From Marinomonas sp. MED121 (GTDB taxonomy: Bacteria; Pseudomonadota; Gammaproteobacteria; Pseudomonadales; Marinomonadaceae), in the NCBI RefSeq assembly GCF_000153025.1, contig NZ_CH672433.1:42979-106978 (forward strand): a stretch of DNA of 64,000 nucleotides, written 5' to 3'. A program made the translations under genes and the position numbers. Numbering within the stretch: the first letter of the stretch is position 1; the number at the start of each line of letters is the position of its first letter. The notes under the pieces were generated by a model that worked only from the letters and a program-made list of their open reading frames with translations, had not been told where the DNA came from and made no database searches. Below, piece by piece: positions 1 to 8,308 of this stretch.

Positions 1-1
1 T

Positions 2-1429
2 CAGTTAGAGAATCAAATACGTGAAGCCATTTGGCAGGAGCGCTTAAGAGCGGGTGAGCGACTCCCCTCTACCCGTCATTTAGCAAAACAGCTGGGCATT
101 GCACGCAATACCGTGATCAACGCTTATGAACAACTGGCTTTAGAAGGTTTTATTGTGACCCTGCGTGGTTCAGGAACCCGAGTGACAGATAACTTTCCAC
201 CGCCATCAAAAGATTCAACCCAAGAAAGTGATGCGTCCTCAATATCCATAAAACAGGCAGATTTTTCTGAGCGCTATCAAGCCCTTGCGAACCATGAGAT
301 TGATATATCACAAGGAGGCCAAGGCACAGCTCGCCCTTTTAGAGCAAATATCCCAAACTATTTTGAGTTTCCTCGGGCTCAATGGGCTCAACTTATGAGC
401 AAAAAACTACGCCAGAAACCAGACAGTTGGATGGAGAGGGTCCACGCTTGCGGATACGAACCTTTAAGGTCAGCCATTTCAAGTTATCTCGGTGTTTCAA
501 GGGGAGTGAGCACAACAGCCGAACAAGTCATTGTGACCGCGGGGGCACAACAAGCAATAGAACTATTGGCAAAGTTGTTAATCAATCCAGGTGATATCGT
601 CTGCTTTGAGGACCCAGGATACACCCATGCAGCCATGGTGTTTGAATTAGCTGGTGCAAAAATAGTCACCATTCCAGTAGATGAAGACGGCTTAGATGTC
701 GATGAATTACAAAAAACAATAAGCGAAGCAAAGCTGCTTTATGTTACTCCCGCTAACCACTTTCCTTTGTGTACGACCTTATCCCAATCCAGACGCCAAG
801 CCTTGTTAAAGTGGGCCAAAGAAACTGACACCATTATTCTTGAAGATGATTATAACGGTGAATATCGTTATCGTGGCCGCCCTCTGCCAACCCTTCATAC
901 AATGGCAAGTGATGATCGTGTTATATACATTGGCAGCTTCAGCAAATTACTCTTCCCAGCACTTAGATTGGGATACATGGTTGTCCCTCAACAGCTTATA
1001 GAGCCCCTTGGCACCATTCGTTGGCTGCTTGACCGCCACTCTCCCGCTCTAGAGCAAATAGTTTTGACCGACTTTATTAATCACGGCCACTTTTCAAGGC
1101 ACATTCGACGAATGAGATCACTCTATTCTGAACGTCAAAAGGCCTTAGTTAACGCCGCAAAAGAGCATTTAGCAGATATTCTAGAACTACCACCTTTAGA
1201 CGGTGGCCTGCATTTAATCGGTTGGTTAAATGCAGGTGTAGAACAAAAGCAACTCATCACAGCCGCCGCCAGTGTCGATATAGAACTACTACCCACCTCG
1301 CAATTCAACTTTAAAACACCGCAAAGAGGCGGCGTTATTTTTGGCTACGCACCTTATAACCTTGAGCAAATTGTTAGCTCAGTCAAAAAGCTGCGGACCG
1401 CCTATTGGCAAAGCAAGAATGAGTGCTAG
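2..1429 (+). CDS. MocR/PdxR-type GntR transcriptional regulator with aminotransferase domain (5' partial)
   Basis: The reading frame is open to the left edge, so the true start lies outside the window; 475 residues are visible. The first 60 or so residues hold a GntR-type winged helix (LAKQLGIARNTVINAYEQL). The rest is a class I aminotransferase-like fold with the motifs ILEDDYNGEYRY and GSFSKLLFPALRLGY. The lysine in the latter, encoded near 944, is the expected pyridoxal-phosphate anchor. MocR regulators use this domain as an effector sensor rather than as an enzyme. The target cannot be told: PdxR is one option, but no pdx or gab gene lies nearby on this side. The gene ends just before the accessory islet. 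Confidence 0.88.
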   Translation, partial: QLENQIREAIWQERLRAGERLPSTRHLAKQLGIARNTVINAYEQLALEGFIVTLRGSGTRVTDNFPPPSKDSTQESDASSISIKQADFSERYQALANHEIDISQGGQGTARPFRANIPNYFEFPRAQWAQLMSKKLRQKPDSWMERVHACGYEPLRSAISSYLGVSRGVSTTAEQVIVTAGAQQAIELLAKLLINPGDIVCFEDPGYTHAAMVFELAGAKIVTIPVDEDGLDVDELQKTISEAKLLYVTPANHFPLCTTLSQSRRQALLKWAKETDTIILEDDYNGEYRYRGRPLPTLHTMASDDRVIYIGSFSKLLFPALRLGYMVVPQQLIEPLGTIRWLLDRHSPALEQIVLTDFINHGHFSRHIRRMRSLYSERQKALVNAAKEHLADILELPPLDGGLHLIGWLNAGVEQKQLITAAASVDIELLPTSQFNFKTPQRGGVIFGYAPYNLEQIVSSVKKLRTAYWQSKNEC

Positions 1430-1510
1430 TAAAATCAATATCTCAACACTCTAATATTTACACGTCGCCCGCACTCAAAATAGAAACGCAAAAAAACAGA
1501 ATTAGCATTA

Positions 1511-1765
1511 TTGGAAAAGCTAGAAATGCTTATCCAAACACTACAAATGCCAAAACCCCCAAAGAACAAAGAGCTTTGGAATTCGGCGCAACCAGCTAAT
1601 TATCTTGGGCTTTCTAAGAATAAGCTTATGTACAGCGTGGCATGTAAGAAGACATTCCCAAAACCACGTAATGTAGGTGACTCACTAAACAGCACAATTT
1701 ACCGTTGGCTTGCTGGTGAGGTGATGAGTTGGGCTGAGGCCCACAAGATTCAACAAAAATTGTAA
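1511..1765 (+). CDS. Small AlpA-like DNA-binding protein
   Basis: This 84-residue protein looks like the AlpA/excisionase family of small helix-turn-helix regulators. The segment ANYLGLSKNKLMYSV is the helix-turn-helix, followed by TFPKPRNVGDS and a tryptophan-containing helix (YRWLAGEVMSWAEAH), the usual AlpA layout. The annotated start is a TTG at 1511; an in-frame ATG at 1526 would give 79 residues, and neither has a strong ribosome binding site. AlpA proteins usually control excision or regulation of prophages and integrative elements, which fits the recombinase remnant at 2902-3439. A strong terminator follows directly. The family call rests on motif resemblance only. Confidence 0.6.
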   Translation: MEKLEMLIQTLQMPKPPKNKELWNSAQPANYLGLSKNKLMYSVACKKTFPKPRNVGDSLNSTIYRWLAGEVMSWAEAHKIQQKL

Positions 1766-1773
1766 ATTGCATT

Positions 1774-1800
1774 AAAAAAGGGGCTTAGGCCCCTTTTTTA
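1774..1800 (+). terminator. Bidirectional intrinsic terminator after the AlpA-like gene
   Basis: A 5-bp GC stem GGGGC/GCCCC with loop TTAG is flanked by six A on the left and a run of T on the right. It lies between the convergent AlpA-like gene and the TIR-domain gene and can stop transcription from both sides. Confidence 0.85.
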
Positions 1801-1832
1801 ATGTTCGATCGAGAAAATACATATGCTATTGA

Positions 1833-2686
1833 TTAATATTTTTCCTGCTCCGAAAGCCACCTTCTACGCCTTTGTTCTATATAATGAATAGGCTCACCTA
1901 ACTTATCTAGCTGAAATACAATATCACCAGCCCCATCAATATTTTGATAAGATAAGCTTTTTTTAATGACATTTCGCAAACTATGATATTCATTTATAAG
2001 GTCGACTATAGAAGAGTGACTTAATCCATTTACCCCATGGGCAGTATCTCTTTTTTCAACAGCATTCTTTATATAAGAAGCAGGTAATAACTCTTCAGGT
2101 GTTCTTAATAGCATTTGGTTACTTCTAGATAGCAGCAATATCTCTTCTAGCATTTTTTCCGTTGGACTTTCAGGCCCAACTTGACCTAACTTTTCTATTT
2201 TAGAAGTAGGTATTTCTTCTAGTTCCTGCACTAAAGAAGGCCACCAAACATTAAACCCTTTTTCCAGTCTAGACTCTTCAATCTTATCTTGATCGCAAGC
2301 ATCATTGATTGATTTAAGAAGTTTAAAAAGATCTTCTTTTTCTAATATGGTCGACTGAAATTGTAGAATAGGCCCAGACACTTCACTTCTTTTAATCCGA
2401 AATAGAAAAGGGCAAACTCTACTTTTGTCTACGCTCTTTCCTAAAGCCCCTGCTTCAAAGTTTAGCCATGGAGCATTAAGATTATCTTTGGTGACACACA
2501 ATATTCCAAACGATGATTCATCTAGTTCCCCTGCAATATCTGATGCCCATCGAGTTCCTTTATCAATATCTTCGGATGATACATATGGTGTAATAGACTG
2601 AATGACCGATGGTAGCCACTCCCTTAAAGCTAAAGCTACTTTATGGCTCTCTCACCTGACCAACTAATAAATACTTTCAATTTCAT
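1833..2686 (-). pseudogene. TIR-domain protein, frameshifted near its N-terminus
   Basis: Starting at the ATG at 2686 the frame reads MKLKVFISWSGER and then hits a stop. One base further the frame continues as SHKVALALREWLP and stays open to 1833. The whole interval is 854 bases; adding one base gives exactly 285 codons, so one base has been lost in the GA-rich stretch at 2645-2656. The restored protein of 284 residues starts with a bacterial TIR fold (FISWSGER, SSEDIDKG, WASDIAGELDES, FGILCVT) and carries WLNFEAGALGKS, whose glutamate matches the catalytic residue of NAD-consuming TIR enzymes. The C-terminal 140 or so residues are charged, helical and unrecognised. TIR enzymes of this sort are often anti-phage cargo. 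If the frame from 2501 were translated alone, most of the TIR fold would be missing. Confidence 0.78.
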
Positions 2687-2705
2687 TCCTTAAATTTGTT
2701 ATTCA

Positions 2706-2735
2706 AAAAAGCCGCTTTTATTCAAAAGCGGCTTC
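2706..2735 (-). terminator. Intrinsic terminator downstream of the recombinase remnant
   Basis: A perfect 11-bp stem (AAGCCGCTTTT/AAAAGCGGCTT, loop ATTC on the plus strand) is followed on the minus strand by six T. It separates the recombinase remnant from the TIR gene. Confidence 0.8.
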
Positions 2736-2901
2736 TTAGCGGCAGCAGTTGACCCTTTACTGCCAAGGTGCAATTCAGCATCTCAACAATTAACTCATAT
2801 TAAACCTGACTCTATGAGGATTCAAGATCCTAAAAGAACTCACTATTATAAATAGAAATCCTATTATAATAAGAAGATAGCTACCTAGATGAGCTTTGTT
2901 T

Positions 2902-3439
2902 TCAATCCAACATCAAAGCCACATCAGCCATATCTGGCGCGTAATAAACTCTCTGCAATATCCGTAAATCTTTATGCCCTGATATCTTGGCTAGGTTAAG
3001 CACATCTACCTTAGTGGCTAATCTTGTTAGCGCTTCACGCCTTGAGTCATGAAAGTGCAAATCATCTAATAGGCATTTGTTTCTGATCATTCTAAAATTC
3101 ACATCGAGACTATCGGACTTAAGCCCAAAGATTTTGCGCTTGCAGTCTTCTACCCCTTGCAGGCCTCTAAGCACTTTTACTGCGGTAGTGGATAGTGGAT
3201 AGTGGATAGTGGATAGTGGATAGTGGATAGTGGATAGTGGATAGTGGATAGTGGATAGTGGATAGTGGATAGTGGATAGTGGATAGTGGATAGTGGATAG
3301 TGGATAGTGGATAGTGGATAGTGGATAGTGGATAGTGGATAGTGGATAGTGGCACGGTACGTGGGTTACCATTTTTTGTTTTAGGCAGGTGAACCGTTCG
3401 CCCACTGGTACCATTTTTTCGTGTTGAGAATACCATCAT
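2902..3439 (-). pseudogene. Tyrosine recombinase (phage integrase) C-terminal remnant interrupted by a heptamer tract
   Basis: From the ATG at 3439 the protein reads through VHLPKTKNGNPRTVPLS, the beta-hairpin region of phage integrases, and enters a 7-base tandem repeat. After the repeat another frame continues with the catalytic C-terminus: HDSRREALTRLA (His-x-x-Arg box), SGHKDL (His) and RVYY (Tyr nucleophile region). The joined interval is 538 bases, one base over a whole number of codons, so the two halves are out of frame; 23 rather than about 24 copies would join them. The N-terminal core-binding domain and first catalytic arginine are absent, so even a joined product would not be a complete enzyme. 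It sits about 1 kb from tRNA-Leu, a common integration target. Confidence 0.8.
3186..3352. repeat. Tandem heptamer (TAGTGGA)n, about 23.9 copies, no mismatch
   Basis: The 167-base tract repeats TAGTGGA on the plus strand with no deviation I could see. On the minus strand, where the recombinase remnant is read, three units encode seven codons cycling as PLSTIHY, open in all three frames because 7 and 3 share no factor. The plus strand carries TAG stops in every frame. The flanks suggest an ancestral CCACTATCCACTA (just under two units) that grew by 22 units through strand slippage. Confidence 0.97.
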
Positions 3440-3492
3440 TTAATTATGGCAGAACTTATTGCAACGCTATGCTCCATTTATTAGAAACTCTT

Positions 3493-3996
3493 CTAACAAT
3501 CTACAGCCCTTTTTACACAAAGAGCATAACAGCCATATGCAGCAAATCTAGCCATTACAAAATTCACCTCTTTATTAGATAAATAATCTTTAAGATCAGA
3601 TTCAGCACTTTCAACTAATGACAATTTAGCATCTAAAATTCTTCCACTAGAAGAATAAGCCTTTAGTACAAATTGGTTATTTAAATAAACAGAATCCATA
3701 GAAGATTCATCATCAGACGCTAAAGGTAAACAAGAATAATCAACATACTCATCACTTGGGTTTGCAAGCACAAAAACAGGCCCATATTCTCGATAAGGCC
3801 CAGGGATATGAAAGGGACAATAACTGGCTAATATAAGCTTTTCACCTTCTTTTGCTCTTCTCAAAACATCTCTACATGGCTCACCACCAGAAGCGGTTAT
3901 TAGCTCTACAGCTTGGTTTTGATCATCCAGCCCCTTACCTCTCACTTTATCTAAAAACTCAGATCTCATTGGTGTTATTTGATATTTCATATTCAT
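3493..3996 (-). CDS. DUF1203 family protein
   Basis: This 167-residue protein matches the layout of the DUF1203 family: a central block with CRDVLRRAKEGEKLILASY, PFHIPGPYREYGPVFV and a C-terminal FAAYGCYALCV. No biochemical role is known to me for the family. An in-frame ATG two codons in (MKYQITPM, at 3990) is an equally plausible start. It has no signal peptide or membrane segment. It lies alone between the recombinase remnant and the tRNA cluster, so it may have arrived with the element or be an old resident. Confidence 0.75.
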   Translation of the reverse strand: MNMKYQITPMRSEFLDKVRGKGLDDQNQAVELITASGGEPCRDVLRRAKEGEKLILASYCPFHIPGPYREYGPVFVLANPSDEYVDYSCLPLASDDESSMDSVYLNNQFVLKAYSSSGRILDAKLSLVESAESDLKDYLSNKEVNFVMARFAAYGCYALCVKRAVDC

Positions 3997-4446
3997 CCTT
4001 AATCACGACTTATTTACTTAAATTCAAACTAATAAAGTTAAAATGGAAAAGTTGAATAGCACGAGCAATTTACCTGCTATTGATAAGTGATAATTAGAGC
4101 GTCAATAGTCTAAGGAAAACATCCGAATATTGTTTTTCATTTCTAGAATGGCAGATAAAAACACTTAGAAGAAAAGGATAAAACCAAAAAAAACATGCTT
4201 AATGTGTAATGTCATAGCTGCATTTTGACCTTTGTAATTGCTTATCCAGCACAGCAAGACAGTATTGGGTAGAAACGCGTTTAAGAGGTAAGTTACAGCA
4301 AGCTCATATTCTAAATAGGATAAAAGACTTAGAAGTCATTAATTAGAAATAACCAAAGTGTAAATTATATAAAAATCAGATAAGCCAGAACTGGCAAGGT
4401 ATTGAGGAAGTTTGAATTTATTACAGGCATAAAAAAAGGCACCAAA
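3997..4446. other. 450-base AT-rich gap between the DUF1203 gene and tRNA-Leu
   Basis: I see no convincing gene here. A short open plus-strand stretch ending near 4342 (QQAHILNRIKDLEVIN) is too short to assign and may be decayed coding sequence. I looked for a second copy of the tRNA-Leu 3' end, which would mark an attachment site, and did not find one. Confidence 0.5.
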
Positions 4447-4533
4447 TGGTGCCCGGGACCGGAATCGAACCGGTACGGTATTACTACCGCAAGATTTTAA
4501 GTCTTGTGCGTCTACCAATTTCGCCACCCGGGC
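4447..4533 (-). tRNA. leuZ: tRNA-Leu (anticodon UAA)
   Basis: Reading the minus strand, the acceptor arms GCCCGGG and CCCGGGC pair, the T arm has GGTTCGATTCC, and CCA is encoded. The anticodon loop CTTAAAA gives anticodon UAA. The 87-base length with a long variable arm is typical of leucine tRNAs. It is third in the pgsA-glyW-cysT-leuZ order known from E. coli. Confidence 0.96.
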
Positions 4534-4563
4534 ACATCTAGCTTTTGCTACATGTTCTGATTA

Positions 4564-4637
4564 TGGAGGCCGGAGTCGGAATCGAACCGGCGTTGACGGA
4601 GTTGCAGTCCGCTGCATGACCACTCTGCCATCCGGCC
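4564..4637 (-). tRNA. cysT: tRNA-Cys (anticodon GCA)
   Basis: The acceptor arms GGCCGGA/TCCGGCC pair, the discriminator is U as usual for cysteine, and CCA is encoded. The anticodon loop CTGCAAC gives GCA. It is 74 bases long and lies between the Leu and Gly tRNA genes. Confidence 0.96.
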
Positions 4638-4658
4638 TTAAATCAGATTATCTTCTAC

Positions 4659-4733
4659 TGGAGCGGGAAACGAGGCTCGAACTCGCGACCCCAACCTTGG
4701 CAAGGTTGTGCTCTACCACTGAGCTATTCCCGC
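4659..4733 (-). tRNA. glyW: tRNA-Gly (anticodon GCC)
   Basis: The acceptor arms GCGGGAA/TTCCCGC pair, the T arm has GAGTTCGAGCC, and CCA is encoded. The anticodon stem ACCTT/AAGGT encloses a loop with GCC. It is the tRNA closest to pgsA and is probably co-transcribed with it. Confidence 0.96.
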
Positions 4734-4849
4734 GTTCAGAAGATGGTGCATATTCTATGTATTTCTCATCCTGCGTCAAGCAATAATTCTAAATAAATCC
4801 ATTAACTTAGCGTTTTATTTCTATTTAGATCAATAATTGTTCTAAGTGA

Positions 4850-5410
4850 TTATTTTTTATCCGATACTGATGGCGCTAGGTGTGGCCAAGCGGCTTTTAG
4901 ATAGACATACATAGACCATAAGGTTAATAAAGCAGCCAAAATAAGAACAAATTCACCAATATTGGCCCACTTAGTATTTGGCTCATTGCCTAATAAAATA
5001 AAAATAGAGAGCATTTGCAAAGTTGTTTTTAGTTTGCCCACATAAGAAACCGCCACACTGGCTCGCTTACCCATTTCAGCCATCCACTCCCTTAATGCCG
5101 ATATGACTATTTCTCTACCCACTATAACTGCTGCTGCAACTGTCATCAGAGGGTTAGCGTAACTCTCAACCAGTAATACAAGGGCAATAGATACCATAAG
5201 TTTATCGGCGACAGGGTCAAAAAAAGCACCAAAAGCAGAGGTTTGATTCAGTTTTCGCGCTAGATAGCCATCCAACCAATCGGTTGCTGCCGCAACGGCA
5301 AAGATAGCCGCACAGGTGACATAACGACCATCCCAAGGCAAATAATATAAGACAACCAAGATGGGTATCATAAAGATTCGAATTGATGTCAGTATATTAG
5401 GTATATTCAT
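4850..5410 (-). CDS. pgsA: CDP-diacylglycerol--glycerol-3-phosphate 3-phosphatidyltransferase
   Basis: This inner-membrane enzyme makes phosphatidylglycerol phosphate from CDP-diacylglycerol and glycerol-3-phosphate, the committed step to phosphatidylglycerol and cardiolipin. The 186-residue protein has several hydrophobic segments and the full CDP-alcohol phosphotransferase signature: D44, D47, G48, A51, R52, G61, D65 and D69 in the expected spacing (DWLDGYLAR...GAFFDPVADK). Length is close to E. coli PgsA. It lies about 95 bases downstream of uvrC on the same strand and precedes the three tRNA genes, as in E. coli. Confidence 0.96.
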   Translation of the reverse strand: MNIPNILTSIRIFMIPILVVLYYLPWDGRYVTCAAIFAVAAATDWLDGYLARKLNQTSAFGAFFDPVADKLMVSIALVLLVESYANPLMTVAAAVIVGREIVISALREWMAEMGKRASVAVSYVGKLKTTLQMLSIFILLGNEPNTKWANIGEFVLILAALLTLWSMYVYLKAAWPHLAPSVSDKK

Positions 5411-5504
5411 TTATTATCTGCTTTTCTTATGTTATCGCTGATCTTGCGATTAATTAAATCGATTTATATTTGCGTCATAATACTATTAATTAGCATGATA
5501 ACAT

Positions 5505-7325
5505 TTATGTTTTATGGAGAAAGGCATAGATATCTTGAGCCATGCCAGCACTGATCCCCTTAACCTTACTGATTTCCTCTTGGCTTGCTGCTTGTAGCTC
5601 TTGTATGCCACCAAATGCCGTCAATAAGTTTTTACGTCTTGTAGGTCCAACACCAGGTATCCCTTCTAAACTCGAATGACGACGTTTTTTATCACGTCGT
5701 TTTCTGTGGGTAGTAATTGCAAACCTATGAGCCTCATCTCGAATATGTTGAATGAGATGAAGCGCTGCTGAATCAGGAGGTAATACTACCTCATCTTCTT
5801 TAGAACCTATATAAAGGGTTTCCAATCCAGGTTTACGAGTTTCACCCTTAGCCACACCTAATAAAAAGATGTCCACTAAGCCAAGCTCTTTAAGCACTTC
5901 TTGCGCTTGAGTAAGCTGACCTTTACCCCCATCGACAAGCAATACATCTGGCGCTGTCATTTCGCCAGATTGCACTCTTTTATAACGCCTTGTCAGTGCT
6001 TGTTTCATTGCACCATAATCATCACCAGGCTCTACCCCCTCTATATTAAAAGAGCGATAGCGTTTTTTCTCTGGCCCTTCTGGGCCAAATACAACACAAG
6101 AGGCAACAGTAGCTTCACCACTAGAATGACTGATATCAAAACATTCCATTTGTTGAGGCGCTTCTTTTAAGCCTAATAATTTCTGCAGGGCGCTGGCTCG
6201 GCTAAAATGATGTTTTTTATCTAATAATCGCGTCTGAAGCCCTTGTTCGGCATTGAGCTTGGCCAAGTCTAACCATCTTGCCCTTTGACCTCTGACATTT
6301 GCACTTATTTCCACTTTCTTTTTGCTGGTTTCAAATATGGCCGCGCTTAAGATATCCATATCATTAAATTCATGACTTAATATCAATGATTTAGGTAAGT
6401 CTTGTGCTCCACCAATATAAGTTTGAGCAATAAAACTGGTCAGTAATTCACCTTCATTCATCTCAAGTGGCATTTTTGGATAGTAGCTTTTACTACCAAC
6501 GACCTTGCCTCCTCGAATCATCATGACATGAACACAATGGCCACCGGGTTTAATCAAGGCAGCAAGTACATCGGCTTCACCAGATTGTCCATAAACATAT
6601 TGCTGTTCTTGAATATGTTTTAACTGGGTAATTTGATCTCGGAGCTCTGCAGCACGTTCAAACTCCATTTCTTGCGCTGCAGCACTCATGTTTTGGCTAA
6701 TTTCCCCCAGAAGCTCTTGATCCTTACCTTCTAGAAACATTCGTGTATGTCGCACATCATTGGCATAGGCTTGATCCGAAATAAGATCAACACATGGGGC
6801 GGAACAACGTTTAATTTGATACTGCAGACAAGGTCTTGAGCGATTAGCGTAGTAACTATCTTCACATTGACGCACTTTAAACACTTTTTGCATGGTCGCT
6901 AGACTTTCCCTAACGGCGGTACCGCTTGGAAAAGGGCCAAATAGTTTCCCTTCTCCCGCTTTACCTCCACGGCGAAATAATAAGGCGGGATGCTGATGTT
7001 CAGACAACAAAATATAGGGATACGACTTATCATCGCGAAGTAGAATATTGTAAGGCGGACGATGTTGCTTTATCAGAGTTTGCTCTAATAAAAGCGCTTC
7101 TGTTTCACTCTTAGTTAAAGTGACTTCAATATCATCAATACGATTTACCAAGGCCATGGTTTTCGTCGTTAGGCCCGTATTTCTAAAGTAACTTGAAACT
7201 CGATTTTTTAAGTTTTTGGCTTTACCGACATAAAGCAACTCACCTTTACCGTACATACGGTAAACCCCTGGACGGGTTGTAAGGTTACTAATAAAGTGCT
7301 TCGCATCAAATTCGATATGAGTCAA
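5505..7325 (-). CDS. uvrC: Excinuclease ABC subunit C
   Basis: UvrC makes both incisions around DNA lesions in nucleotide excision repair. The 606 residues show the expected order: an N-terminal GIY-YIG nuclease (PGVYRMYGKGELLYVGKAKN, residues 19-38), a cysteine-bearing segment (RPCLQYQIKRCSAPC), a UVR helical region that contacts UvrB (about 205-240), the RNase H-like second nuclease (MECFDISHSSGEATVAS) and a C-terminal helix-hairpin-helix (LEGIPGVGPTRRKNLLTAFG). It lies downstream of uvrY as in E. coli and Pseudomonas, where the two are partly co-transcribed. Confidence 0.98.
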   Translation of the reverse strand: MTHIEFDAKHFISNLTTRPGVYRMYGKGELLYVGKAKNLKNRVSSYFRNTGLTTKTMALVNRIDDIEVTLTKSETEALLLEQTLIKQHRPPYNILLRDDKSYPYILLSEHQHPALLFRRGGKAGEGKLFGPFPSGTAVRESLATMQKVFKVRQCEDSYYANRSRPCLQYQIKRCSAPCVDLISDQAYANDVRHTRMFLEGKDQELLGEISQNMSAAAQEMEFERAAELRDQITQLKHIQEQQYVYGQSGEADVLAALIKPGGHCVHVMMIRGGKVVGSKSYYPKMPLEMNEGELLTSFIAQTYIGGAQDLPKSLILSHEFNDMDILSAAIFETSKKKVEISANVRGQRARWLDLAKLNAEQGLQTRLLDKKHHFSRASALQKLLGLKEAPQQMECFDISHSSGEATVASCVVFGPEGPEKKRYRSFNIEGVEPGDDYGAMKQALTRRYKRVQSGEMTAPDVLLVDGGKGQLTQAQEVLKELGLVDIFLLGVAKGETRKPGLETLYIGSKEDEVVLPPDSAALHLIQHIRDEAHRFAITTHRKRRDKKRRHSSLEGIPGVGPTRRKNLLTAFGGIQELQAASQEEISKVKGISAGMAQDIYAFLHKT

Positions 7326-7477
7326 ATAAACCTCAAAAGCTAAAATTGTCTTCTAGAACACCTAACTTTACGTTAAATGATGAGGGCCATAATGTATCAA
7401 AATTTGCGGGGGATGTTGACCCTTATAAAGGGTCTTTTAAAAAGGGCTTTTGAGAGTCATGAAGAGAAAGTAGACAG

Positions 7478-8128
7478 CTAGTCTACTGTTCCTACACCCA
7501 GTAGATTATGCCGCATGGCTAACCTTGCAAGCTCAACGTCACTTCCAATAGAAAGTTTCTCGAATAAGCGGTAGCGATAAGTATTTACTGTCTTAGCACT
7601 CAGATTCAGCTTTTCTGCAATATCTTGCACTTTACGACAATCTACTATCATTTGAGCGATTTGTAATTCTCTATCTGAAAGGCTATCTAATGGAGATTCA
7701 CCTTCCTCTTTTGACATTTGAGACAGGGCCATTTTCTGAGCGACATCAGAACTGATGTATTTTCCACCTTTGGCGACCTTTTCAATTGCACCTATCATTT
7801 CGTCTAGGGCAATTCCTTTGGTAATGTAACCAGAGGCGCCCGCTTCAATCAGCTTGGTGGGGTAAGGGTTATCATCCAAAGCAGAAAGAGCAATAACTTT
7901 GGTCTTAGGAAGTACGCGTTTTATTTCTTTGGTTGCACCCAGACCGCCAATGCCTGGCATATGGACATCCATCAACACAATATCCGGTAATTTAGCCTTA
8001 GTTTGTAAAACCGCATCTTCACCACTTGATGCACAACCGACAACCTGCAAATTAGGCACATCTTGTAACATGCGGCTGATCCCTGTACTCACTATCTCGT
8101 GATCATCAACAATTAATACCTTGAGCAC
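7478..8128 (-). CDS. uvrY: Response regulator UvrY/GacA
   Basis: This 216-residue two-component regulator has an N-terminal receiver domain (VLIVDDHEIV, phosphoacceptor D54 in DIVLMDVHMPG, conserved lysine region EAGASGYITKG) and a C-terminal LuxR-type helix-turn-helix (LSDRELQIAQMI to NTYRYRLFEKL). In relatives it is phosphorylated by the BarA/GacS hybrid kinase and activates small RNAs that titrate CsrA/RsmA. Identity as UvrY/GacA rather than another NarL-type regulator rests on similarity and on its fixed place upstream of uvrC. The kinase gene is not in the window. Confidence 0.94.
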   Translation of the reverse strand: MLKVLIVDDHEIVSTGISRMLQDVPNLQVVGCASSGEDAVLQTKAKLPDIVLMDVHMPGIGGLGATKEIKRVLPKTKVIALSALDDNPYPTKLIEAGASGYITKGIALDEMIGAIEKVAKGGKYISSDVAQKMALSQMSKEEGESPLDSLSDRELQIAQMIVDCRKVQDIAEKLNLSAKTVNTYRYRLFEKLSIGSDVELARLAMRHNLLGVGTVD

Positions 8129-8308
8129 CTAGATTTACCTCTTTCTAACCTATGCAAGCTTTCAATATAAGGGATTCGTTTAACTAATTAAAATTGTTTC
8201 GTCAAATTAGTTTAAAAAAACACAAATCAACACAATTGCAACTCGGCTCACTTATATGAAATGCTTATTTTTCAAACAGCTAGCCTAAAAATAACGCGAT
8301 GTAAATCC

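Noticed and set aside
3186..3352. Repeat tract as a CRISPR array
   Set aside because: The unit is 7 bases, directly tandem and without spacers.
3997..4446. Attachment-site duplicate of the tRNA-Leu 3' end
   Set aside because: No second copy of the tRNA 3' sequence was seen in the islet by eye.
4339..4527. Open frame of 62 codons on the minus strand
   Set aside because: It runs through the tRNA-Leu gene and only reflects tRNA sequence.
8177..8220. AT-only inverted repeat AACTAATT/AATTAGTT near uvrY
   Set aside because: No GC in the stem and no T run on either strand; not convincing as a terminator or operator.
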